64,000 nt of DNA from Erodium maritimum (taxonomy: Eukaryota; Streptophyta; Magnoliopsida; Geraniales; Geraniaceae). The position numbers and the translations under genes were made by a program. Shown here one piece after another: positions 55,187-64,000 of the stretch; position 1 is the stretch's first letter; every line of letters starts with the position of its first letter. The stretch spans positions 32,532,956 to 32,596,955 of the forward strand of contig OY997594.1 in assembly GCA_963921825.1 (NCBI GenBank), in the 5' to 3' direction. The notes under the pieces were generated by a model. It saw only the letters and a program-made list of their open reading frames with translations, did no database searches and was not told where the DNA came from.

Positions 55187-57358
55187 ATGTTGTCTTTGGA
55201 AGAATTATGTGGATCGCAACCTCAACGCACCTCTATCAATGAATAAGGCTCATCCTCAATCAGCCCTCCTCCTGGGTTCGAAGCAAAGCAAAAGCAAAAG
55301 AAGAGTGGCAAGAAAGTAGTCAAATTCACTGAAGCTCCCTCAGCTTATTACTCGGACTCGGACAGAACGCAGGAGTACTCTGCTGGTGGTAGAACGAAGC
55401 TAATGGCAGGGAAGAAGATGTTTTACGACAAGTTTTTCAAACCAATCGATTCAGGCTCAGACTCAACGCCAGAGATCTCAGTGGCAAAGGTTTCTTCTCA
55501 GAGGCAAAATATTTGGAGAATCAAATCAAATGAAACTTCCTTAGACCTGAAAACCTCCAAGAAGCAATATCAACTTTCAATGGGGCCATATTTGATGGGT
55601 ATAAAATTTTGGTCACAGAGGCAAGACCTAGAAATTCCACTCAAACTACTACACAACTTGAAGCCTCATCATCATCTGTGAAAACTGGAGTGTACAATGA
55701 GTTTGGATCTAGAGGGTCTGTGGTGGCTTCTCAGCTAAAGTTTGTTCAAAATGGGCATCTAGCTATAACTCACAGCTCCCATTCTGCCTCCTCAATCATG
55801 AGAGATTTAGCTCTTGAAGGTGTCTCAGAGGTGCAGATCAAAGGTCTTGGAAACAAAGTGGTTATGGTTAACTGTCCTGATGAGTTATTTGATAGAGAAT
55901 TCAAAAAAGAAGGAATTTGGCTCCACAATTGGCTCACATTTTTGCCTTTGTCAAATAGAGGAAATAGTGGCATTATAGTTGGGTGGGAATTAAAGGGGTG
56001 CCTTATCAGGGTTGGTGTCAAGAAACCTTTGATGTTTGCATTAGACATTTTGGCTCTCTGGTTTTTACACATCCTCAGACCAAGGCTGGAGTTCATCTAG
56101 ACACTGCTTATGTGCTAATACATTCCTACAGGTTCCAAAAGATTCAAAAGGAGGTCCATATTCAGCTTGGAAATCAAATCTGCAGGGTTTGGGTTGAGTC
56201 TCTACAAGTCAATGAGGTTCCACATATCTTAGCTGAAGAGTTATATGAGGGTGATAACTCTTCTGATGGCTTTAATTCTTCTGAAGACCTCTCTCCACAA
56301 TTGGCTCCTACAATCTCATGTTCTCCCCCAGGGCAAGCTAACCAATCACCATCTCACTACATCAACAATGCTACAGTTGCTCCTTCAAATTCAAATCCTG
56401 ATCAGGCTACACCAGCTCCATCACTACCAGTCCCTGTTGAAAATGACTTGAATCTCTCTCCAAATTTGAGTTTGAGGGGGAAAATTGTTCTTGACACACT
56501 TCAAGATGAGGATGGGACAGTTACCCTTAGTCTGGACAAGCCTCTTACAGTTGGAGAAGGGACACAATTAGTTATATTAACTAAGGAATGTTTTCCCTCT
56601 CCATCTTGTCATCCAGATATCAATGCCACCAACCAAGGAATAATTCTAGTTTCCCCTCAACCTAATACATCTTGTCTTCAGTTAACTTTAAATGAGGTTA
56701 GTACTATGGTGGTCCCTCAGCATTTAATTCAGAACCCTTCCCAAAGTGCTACAGCTGCATCAAAGGAGGCAATTGACCCTTGGACAACTGCTGATGCTGA
56801 TTTTAACTCTGACTCTTTTCCTTCTTTGGAACACTCCAAGGGTTTGGATGGTCTAAGCAGTGGGTTTCCATCACTATCTTCTCCACAACTGTCAAGTCTG
56901 GACAGAGTGCCAACTGTGCAAGACAAAATTGCAGAATCAGTTGCTAATATGGGCCTTGGTCCTATTCATCAATCCAATATTCTTCCCTCCTCAATCAAAA
57001 AGAAAAATAAGAAGAAGGATAAGATCTCTACTCCCCATTGCTATGAAACCAGGTCAAAAGTAAATGAAGAGCCTCAAATCTTGAGAAGCCTAAAAAAACC
57101 AGCCTTAAATCAGAAGGGGCTCTTTGAAGCAAAAAAAAGCTCTACACTTTGGCAAAGCTATAGGCCTCCAGCCCAAATGTAATGAAAAAAAATATATTAT
57201 TACACTTAAGCTCTTTGGAAGAAAGAGGTTACATTAGTGGAGAGGAGTTAGAGGCTGCTCCAGATGAAGAGGAAGCTGAATTAGAAGAGATTGAGGTGCA
57301 GAATATTGTGGGGGTATCTCAGGTCCATCCTTTGACAGCCTTGCACCCTTTGAATTAA
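55187..57358 (+). pseudogene. LINE copy 5 ORF1, frameshifted
   Basis: The start is the ATG at 55187, which is in frame with the ATG at 55403 and separated from it by one stop near 55235. The N-terminal part has SPPPGFEAKQKQKKSGKK, then MAGKKMFYDKFF. After a shift near 55610-55680 come LKFVQNGHLAITHSSHSAS and a conserved block, IIVGWELKG and GVPYQGWCQETFDVCIRHFG. After another shift at about 55980-56090 come TAYVLIHSYRFQKI and a long Ser/Pro/Asn-rich variable region to 57182. An acidic C-terminal end (EELEAAPDEEEAELEEIEV) continues in a further frame to about 57358. The same acidic end precedes ORF2 in LINE copies 2 and 3. It is the RNA-binding partner of ORF2; the RRM seen in copy 1 is poorly preserved here. 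Confidence 0.8.
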
Positions 57359-57366
57359 TAGCTTAA

Positions 57367-59243
57367 ATGAAAGTCCTCTCCTGGAATATTAGAGGACTTT
57401 CCTCTTCTCAAAAGAGGAGTTCTTTGGGTGACTTGATCCGCAAGCAAGCTCATCAATGTGTGCTCATCCAAGAATCAAAATTGGAGAAGGTTACTGCTTC
57501 CTTTTTGAGGAGTTGTGGTCTTGGATGGGGTTGGGAGCTGAAGTTTGTCCCTGCTATAGGCTCTGCAGGAGGTATTATTACTTGTTGGAAGACAAATGAG
57601 TTCATCTGGCAGGACTCAAAACCCCTTGATAGAGCTTTGGTTTGGAGGGGTTCAATCATTTCTCTCAATAGGAAAATCTGCATTATAAACATTTATGCTC
57701 CAACATCTGTAGCTGAAAGAAGAGTGCTTTGGAGGAATTTACTTGCGGAATTAGCCTTATTAGAGTCTGACACCTTAGTAGTGTTGGGAGGAGATTTCAA
57801 TGCCACAGTTGCTGAGTGTGAAAGAGCTAACAAAAGGTCTCAAGAGGCTGGAAGAACCTCTTTTGCAAATTTTATCAATCAAGCTGATCTAATTGACCTT
57901 CCCCTTTCTGGGGGCATGTATACATGGTTTGGAACAGGATCCAAAGCTTCCAGGCTTGATAGATTTCTAGTATCATCTGATTTCTTGGCTAGCTATCCTC
58001 TACTATCTCAGTCCTGTCTGCCTAGAAGCATATCAGATCATAAACCCATTACAATTGCAAATCCTATCATCCAATGGGGGCCAAAACCATTCAAGTTTTT
58101 GAACATTTGGATTGAAGACCACAGATTCTATACAGCTGTGGAAAATTTCTGGAACTCCTACAGGGTTGAAGGCTTCCCACATTTCATTCTCTGGAAAAAG
58201 CTCAAGCTATTAAAAGAAGATCTTAAGACCTGGAATGTTGAGGTCTTTGGAATACTAGAAACCAATATATCTGATCTCAAGGCTAACATTGACAAATTAG
58301 ATTCCTTAATTGAATCTAGAGAACTTTCTCAGCAGGAGTGCTCACAAAGAGGGGCTTGGAGAGCTGAGCTGATCACAAAAACTAAACTCCTCTCACAGCT
58401 ATGGTGTCAAAAGGCCAGGAAAAAATGGATTAATGAGGGAGACAAAGGCTCCAAATATTATCACAGGATTGCCAACTATAATGGAGCTCTTCAGAAAATC
58501 TCACAAGTTATGTATCAAGATGAATTATTAGCTGATCCTATCAAAATCAAAAATGCTGCAGGAGCTCACTTTAGCTCAAGGTTTCAAGGTTCCCTCCCCT
58601 CAACCATGGACTTTGATCGGCTTAATTTTTCTTCTATATCTTCTGAAGAAGCTCAAAATTTGGAGAGGCCTTTTACTGAGGAGGAGATTATCAAAGCCAT
58701 AATGGCTTGTGCTGGGGATAAAGCAACAGGTCCTGATGGATTTACATTGAAATTCTTTCAAATATGTTGGCCAATTCTAAGGGTGGATCTGCTTCAGTTC
58801 TTCTATCACTTTCATTACTCAGGTCACATTGGAAAAGGTTTAAACTCCTCTTTTATAACCTTAATTCCTAAGTGCACCTCCCCTTCAACCTTTAATGACT
58901 ACAGACCAATAAATCTTATGGGGGGACCTTACAAAATTCTATCCAAGTTGTTATCAACCAGACTCAAATCAGTTGTGGGAAAGCTAGTGGGGTTTGAACA
59001 AACTGGCTTCATCAAGGGAAGGCAAATTTTGGATGGAATTCTGGTAGCTTCTGAGGTAGTTGATCATGTCAAAAAATCAAAGCTTAATGCTATAATGTTC
59101 AAGGCTGATTTTGAGAAAGCCTTTGATAAAGTGAGTTGGTGTTTTATTATGGAAATTCTTGCCAGAATGGGGTTTGGTCTTCTTTGGAGGTTATGGATAT
59201 CTTCTTGCATGAGAGCATCAGTTTCAGTTCTTATCAATGGTTC
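57367..59243 (+). pseudogene. LINE copy 5 ORF2, first part: endonuclease and RT up to the insertion
   Basis: An unbroken frame from the ATG at 57367 reaches the LTR insertion. The endonuclease occupies residues ~1-230: WNIRG (6-10), the catalytic Glu in QESK at 36, GGDFNA (141-146), YTWFGTGSKASRLDRF (185-200) and SDH (223-225). The reverse transcriptase starts near residue 450 (ATGPDGF) and shows LIPKCTSPSTFNDYRPINL and FKADFEKAFDKV, with the first catalytic Asp at about 581. The frame enters the solo LTR in the codon that spans 59242-59243. The function in the living element is target nicking and target-primed reverse transcription. Without the insertion this half shows no lesion. Confidence 0.93.
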
Positions 59244-60885
59244 TGTAATAACCACTCCCGGTCAACGCCAGTCAAACCTGCGAAAAACAGGAAAAATTTA
59301 ATTTTTTTTAGCAGACACTGTATTGAACCGGAATTGGACCCCGAGGGTCATACCGGACTTAAGTTGACCCCGTCATTGACCAAAGTGAGTTCCGGGGGAC
59401 TCAGGGCAATTTTCTGAGCAATTTGGGAAATGTTGACTTTTCGCCGGAAAAGTCAACCGAGCGACGTTTTGGTCCATTCGAGGACCGTTTTGGATCCAAA
59501 AAGCTTAGCCGTCGTTGCAGCGGTCTTAGTTGAGCCGTTTCCTTGTAGCCCGCCAAGTTTCGTAATTTCTTGGAAAAAATGCCCGTTCGGGGCCTGAAAC
59601 GTCCGATTTTCGCGAATCTGGTTGGCAAATATCTAGTAGATATTTTCCCAAAAGGTGTGGGACCCACCTTGCCACTTGTCAATCAAGTGGTGGTGTTAGG
59701 TTTTGGGGGGGAAATACAAGGATGAGGTTAAAGTGAGTGTTCGGCTAAACAAAAAAAAGAGAAGAAAACAAAAGCTTTGGTGTTCCTGGTTCAGAGGAGG
59801 CGGCTTCATATTTGCAGAGAAGAGAAAGCAAGGTGAGAGATCTCTCTTAGGTTCTTCTTTTGTGTGGTCTTAATAAGCAAGAAATGATGCTTGATTGGTG
59901 AAGTTGTTGCCGAAATCAAGGAGAACATTTAGGCCATGGCTGAATGCTCTTTGTGGCAGCATCTTTTGCTAGAAAGGTGACCAATCATATGGTCTTTATG
60001 GTTGGCACTAAGAGCATTTAGTGCTCTTTGGTATGAGACGTAACAGCACAAAGGAGAAGAAGGAAAAAAGCTTTTATTTTGAAAACTAACATTTATAATT
60101 TGTGTTTGAGTCTGGAAATTTCAGCAAGCCAACGATTACTTTAGGAGCTGCCTAATTTGTTTTAAGAATTAAGAAATTAGGGTTTGTAAGTCTTAAGATT
60201 TCGGAAATTTTAATTAGAAACTTTAAACGCAAATTAAATCGCTCGGAAGTCGGAATTTGATTCCATCGTTTGCGTTGGAACCCTTGAATTATTCTAAGGT
60301 CGTAGAAACGAAAACGGGAATTTTCGGAGCCCCGGAAGGGCGTTTCCAAAACCCGGGCAGATTCGCCATGTCGGGCGAATCTGGCCCTTACGGGTCCTTT
60401 ATCGACTTTATTGAGTAATTGAGAAGTTTGGGAGTGATCGACACTGACGGGGTTACGTTTGGGCGTTAAGTTTGTTAACTTTCGAGTTTTTCGTAATAGT
60501 TTAAAAGTGCTTTAAATTTGTGTTTATTTAGATCGTGCTACGGACCGAGGCAAGGGAAAGCTGGGTGAGTGACTGAGATCATCACCGGAGCTCGTGGTTG
60601 ACTTTTGGGAGAACACGCACGAGGTAGGGAAAAGTAGCCGGATCTCGGCCCTGATTAGGGAAAGTTAATAGTAGAATTGCATGTGACACCGGGGTGTCGT
60701 GGGTTGAATAGGTTTGTTTAAACATTATAAAAGTATGCTAAGGGAACCTGGTAATTATTAGAAAGGCATGATACGGGATTGTAGCGTTTGTCAGAAAAGT
60801 ATGTTACGGGAACTTAGTGATTATTGGAAAGGCATGTGACACTTAGTAGTGTCGTAGGAGCAGAGAACTTAGCGATAATTGTTTT

Positions 60886-61028
60886 ACTGGAGGCATATGA
60901 CCATGCCCGGAGGTTGATTGTGAACTATCGATATTAGGAGTATTGGAGGCATATGACCATGCCCGGAGGTTGATTGTGAAACTGTTGATATTAGGACTGT
61001 TGGAGGCTTGGGTTAGGCCGGAGGTTGA
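60886..61028 (+). repeat. ~62-bp tandem repeat in the solo LTR
   Basis: Two full copies and a partial third of a unit containing GGAGGCATATGACCATGCCC and GGAGGTTGATTGTGAA. Confidence 0.8.
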
Positions 61029-61029
61029 T

Positions 61030-61260
61030 TGTTTATTTTGGCGTCTTGGGTGGCCTTGAGAGCCCGTGTTAATTGTTGTTGAGTGGGGTGGCCTTGAGAG
61101 CCCGTTTTATTGTTGTTGAGTTGGGTGTCCTTGAGAGCCCGTTTTATTGTTGTTGAGTTGGGTGGCCTTGAGAGCCCGTGTTAATTGTTGTTGAGTTTGG
61201 GTGGCCATGATGGCCCTTGTGTTTGCTGTTGAGTTTGGGTGGCCATGAGTGCCCGTGTCT
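61030..61260 (+). repeat. ~37-bp tandem repeat in the solo LTR
   Basis: About six imperfect units of the form TTGTTGAGTTGGGTGGCCTT plus GAGAGCCCGT, grading into more divergent copies up to about 61410. Confidence 0.8.
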
Positions 61261-61459
61261 TACTGTTAATGTTTTTGAGTGGCAGTGAGCGCCGTGGGGT
61301 TGTTGAACCCGAGTCTGGGCCGTTGGTGTGTTTTGAGTGGCAGTGAGTGCCCGTGGGGTTGTTGAACCCGAGTCCTGACTGTTGAGGTGTCTTGAGTAGC
61401 CTTGAGTGCCTGTGTGATTGAACTTGCCTGTGATTGTGATTGTGGTTACCTGGGGTGGT

Positions 61460-61753
61460 GAGTTCTAAAGGTCGACAGCCTGATCCGACTTGGTGTCGAT
61501 GAATTGCGAGTTCTAAAGGTCGACAGCCTGATCCGACTTGGTGTCGATGAATTGCGAGTTCTAAAGGTCGACAGCCTGATCCGACTTGGTGTCGATGAAT
61601 TGCGAGTTCTAAAGGTCGACAGCCTGATCCGACTTAGTGTCGATGAATTGCGAGTTCTAAAGGTCGACAGCCTGATCCGACTTAGTGTCGATGAATTGCG
61701 AGTTTGAAAGGTCGACAGCCTGATCCGACTTCGTGTCGAGGAATTGCGATAGG
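61460..61753 (+). repeat. 48-bp tandem repeat, six copies, in the solo LTR
   Basis: Six nearly identical 48-bp units contain GAGTTCTAAAGGTCGACAGC and CTGATCCGACTTGGTGTCGA. The unit is a multiple of three, so both strands show spurious repetitive open frames of 16-residue periodicity. Low divergence between units points to recent expansion. Confidence 0.93.
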
Positions 61754-62336
61754 TCGAACCCTGACCTGATTGAGATTGGTTACTGAGCAACTGGTGTGCG
61801 ATCCTTTGTGATCTTGTTTGGCGTTGTGTAGTCTTTCTGTCGTGTCCTTGAGGAAGTCGTCGATAGTTGTGTCGGGTTTACACTACATTGTCGAGTGTCG
61901 AGTCTGTTGAGGAAGGTGACGGGTTGTGGGTCAGTTGAGTACTTGAGTTGGGGACTATAGTCCCGGTGTTGGGTTTGGTTTTAGTGTTGCTGGCTTTATC
62001 TACTAATTATACCTTAGTCAGTCTGTTATCCGTGGAGGTGAGCGAACGCTCACCCCTAGCTGCTTTTCCTACAGGTATTGACCACCGGACGGACTAGGTT
62101 AGCTCTTGAAGTTCATGGAGCTTGGAGCGGAGTCTGGTCTTTACTTTTGTTGAGTCTAGTGACGGATTTGTACCTTGTCCACTTGTTGGGACGTTTTTGT
62201 ATTGTAAATACTACTATTATTTTAGAAAATAAATGGAAATGTCAAGGCTTTATTCAAAACAGGTTTTAAGTATTCATATTTTTTTAAAAGTTCGCGTCCC
62301 GAGTTCATTTCGCTGAAATTGGGGCGTGACAGGTTC

Positions 62337-64000
62337 CCCAAGCTTTGACTTTGAAATGAAGAGAGGACTGAGACAGGGCTGTGCTCTTTCTCCTCTCCTT
62401 TTTGTTATCATATCTGAAGCTTTAAATCAGATAATGAAGGCTGGGACTGTGGGCAATCTCTTTTCTGGTATTATATTAGGCAATCAAGGGCCTTCAATCT
62501 CTCATCTACAATATGCAGATGACACTATTTTCTTCTTGGAAGCCTCAGCTCAGGGAGTTGAAAATCTTAAAGGTGCTCTCTCAATGTTCTATCTCATATC
62601 TGGTCTTAAGGTTAATTTTGACAAATCCACACTGATCACATTCAACATCACCAATGAAGAGACATTACATTTGGCTAAGATCTTGGGATGTTCCATTGAT
62701 ACATTGCCTATATCATATCTGGGGTTTTTATTGGGGGATAATCCAAGGAAAGTCAGTACTTGGAAATCAGTGATAGAAAATTTGAAAAAAGCTCTTGACC
62801 TTTGGCAAGCTAAGCTTCTCTCATTTGGTGGAAGGCTAACACTCCTCAAATCTACTCTGGGTGCCTTGCCTTTATTTTTTTTTCTCACTGTTGAAAGCTC
62901 CAAAGGCTGTGATAAATTTTTTTGAAAGTTGGCAAAGAAGATTCTTATGGCATGGTTCATTAAAATCCAGAGTATTTTGTAAAGTCAATTGGCATTCAGT
63001 ATGCAAATCTAAAGAGCAAGGAGGTCTAGGGGTTAAAAGACTAGCTGACATGAATTTGGCTCTATTAGCAAAGTGGTGGTGGAGATTTGCTACAGAGGAG
63101 AAGGCCTTGTGGAGATTGGTTCTGTGTGCCAAAGCTGGTTGGGATATCAAAGATTGGGACCTCTCCATTGGTGCAGAGCTAGGCACATCAACACTCTTCA
63201 AGCAGATTATTCAATTATCCAATGATCCAAGGTTTGTGGAGCTTCTTGGATCCAAAACCTTTTTGTGGACATTAGGAAGAGGTAATCAAATTCATTTCTG
63301 GACTGATGTTTGGTGGGGAGACACCACTATGAAGCTACTTTTTCCCAGGATATTTCTACTTGCAAATTCTAAAAAAGACTTGATTGAGGTTTTGTGGGAT
63401 GGTGTGGACTGGAATTTAAATCTCAGAAGAGATCCTAGAGGTTGGGAGGAGGATGAATGGGGCATGCTTTCTTCCATTCTTCAATTGGCCTCTCCTTCAG
63501 ATGAAGATGATTTACTGCAGTGGTCTCATGATGATAGAGGTTTCTCAGTCAAAAAGATGTATTCTTTACTTGCTCCTCAAGGAACTTCAATCCCAGCTTG
63601 GTCTAAAATTCTTTGGTCTCCTGGTGTTCCTCCAAAAATTGTGGCCTTCTGTTGGCTAGCTTGTCTTGAGGCCATTCCCTCAAGATGTTTTCTTGAATCC
63701 AGAGGCATGACCTTCTCCCTAGATGATCTAATTTGTCCCTCTTGCTCTTGGGACTTTGAAGATGCAGCTCATATAATTCTGCATTGTAAAGAGGCTTGGG
63801 AGGTTTGGAGTCTCCTACTTGGCTGGTGGGGACTATCTTGGGTAATTCCAGGGAGTATTCAGGCCTTGTTTTGCTCTTGGTCCCATCTATCTTCATCTCC
63901 CCATAGAAAAGTCTGGGTCAAGTTGCTAAAACTTGCTTGTTGGCAAATTTGGTTAGCAAGGAATGATAGAGTCTTTAATGATTTGCCTTCCTCTACTATC
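62337..64000 (+). pseudogene. LINE copy 5 ORF2, second part: rest of RT and zinc-binding domain, incomplete at edge
   Basis: Directly after the LTR the frame continues with SPSFDFEMKRGLRQGCALSP, then LQYADDTIFFLE with the YADD catalytic box at 62512-62523 and VNFDKSTLITFNI. In a run of nine T (62875-62883) the frame shifts by one; from there the next frame is open to the window end. It reads KAPKAVINFFESWQRRFLW, GGLGVKRLADMNLALLAKWW, NQIHFWTDVWWGD and the zinc-binding domain at about 63600-63800: PPKIVAFCWLACLEAIPSRC, LICPSCSWDFEDAAHIILHC. The T-run shift may be a sequencing error. The stop codon lies beyond 64000. Confidence 0.92.

Larger units (their letters stand above)
59244..62331 (+). 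repeat. Solo LTR (3088 bp) of the Ty3 lineage, inserted in LINE ORF2
   Basis: It begins TGTAATAACCACTCCCGG and ends TTGGGGCGTGACA. GGTTC flanks it on both sides (59239-59243 and 62332-62336), an exact 5-bp target duplication. No primer site, polypurine tract or internal region is present. It has the conserved GAGCGAACGCTCACCCC block followed by TTCCTACAGG at about 62036-62075. Three minisatellites lie in its 3' half. Confidence 0.95.
55187..64000 (+). mobile_element. L1-type LINE (copy 5), best preserved, split by a solo LTR; runs off the right edge
   Basis: ORF1 (55187 to about 57358) and ORF2 (from 57367) follow each other on the plus strand, separated by a few bases. ORF2 is interrupted in the reverse transcriptase by a solo LTR (59244-62331) with GGTTC duplications and resumes in the same frame at 62337. 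Apart from the LTR and one shift in a T-run, ORF2 is open to the end of the window. It is thus the youngest LINE here, and the LTR insertion is younger still. Confidence 0.92.

Noticed and set aside
61460-61753. Regular repeats that could be mistaken for a CRISPR array
   Set aside because: Units are contiguous without unique spacers, inside a plant LTR with exact target duplications.
61446-61790. Repetitive open frames on both strands
   Set aside because: They result from a 48-bp minisatellite whose unit is divisible by three; not a protein gene.

Overview
This window reads as transposon-rich nuclear DNA of a flowering plant, probably a eudicot. The evidence is plant-type L1 LINEs with reverse-transcriptase zinc-binding domains, Ty3 and Ty1/copia elements primed by plant initiator tRNA-Met, TRIMs, PIF/Harbinger elements with Myb/SANT-like proteins, and one plant family-1 UDP-glycosyltransferase with a PSPG box. 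The species cannot be told from the sequence. I found no intact host gene, no functional RNA gene and no CRISPR array. The only recognisable host gene is a UGT72-like glycosyltransferase carrying two frameshifts.

Layout. 1-921: 3' part of a PIF/Harbinger transposase pseudogene with its right terminal repeat. 2640-4250: degenerate LINE. 4719-19035: a gag-only Ty3 element (long LTRs, no pol) whose 3' LTR is cut short. It hosts a nested Ty1/copia element (10897-18690, minus strand) whose two 1684-bp LTRs look identical while its pol is dead. 19609-20287: a TA microsatellite and two palindromic MITEs. 20335-21550: a composite TRIM. 21739-26179: a Harbinger-type element with TTA target duplications, two Myb/SANT-like ORFs and an LTR fragment between them. 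26762-28106: the UGT. 29847-42242: three LINEs in alternating orientation, the third split by a 1.6-kb solo LTR. 43265-49259: GC-rich and LINE-like repeats, partly tandemly duplicated. 49640-53340: an eroded LINE with RNase H. 53671-54680: a fold-back element with a GATAAA-rich core. 55187-64000: the best preserved LINE, split in the reverse transcriptase by a 3.1-kb solo LTR and running off the right edge.

How the parts relate. The four long LTRs (4719, 22905, 37631, 59244) share a short hairpin followed by a pyrimidine tract and CAGG, so they appear to be one Ty3 lineage, but each carries its own minisatellite. Several elements cannot move by themselves: the gag-only Ty3, the YVDD-less copia, the TRIM and the transposase-less Harbinger. 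They would need trans-acting proteins made elsewhere. Nesting gives a relative order: LINEs before solo LTRs, and Ty3 before copia. The most unusual observations are a 5' half of initiator tRNA-Met inside the Ty3 element, the contrast between identical LTRs and a dead pol in the copia element, and the Harbinger element carrying two SANT genes. All family assignments come from motif recognition by eye; no database search was possible.
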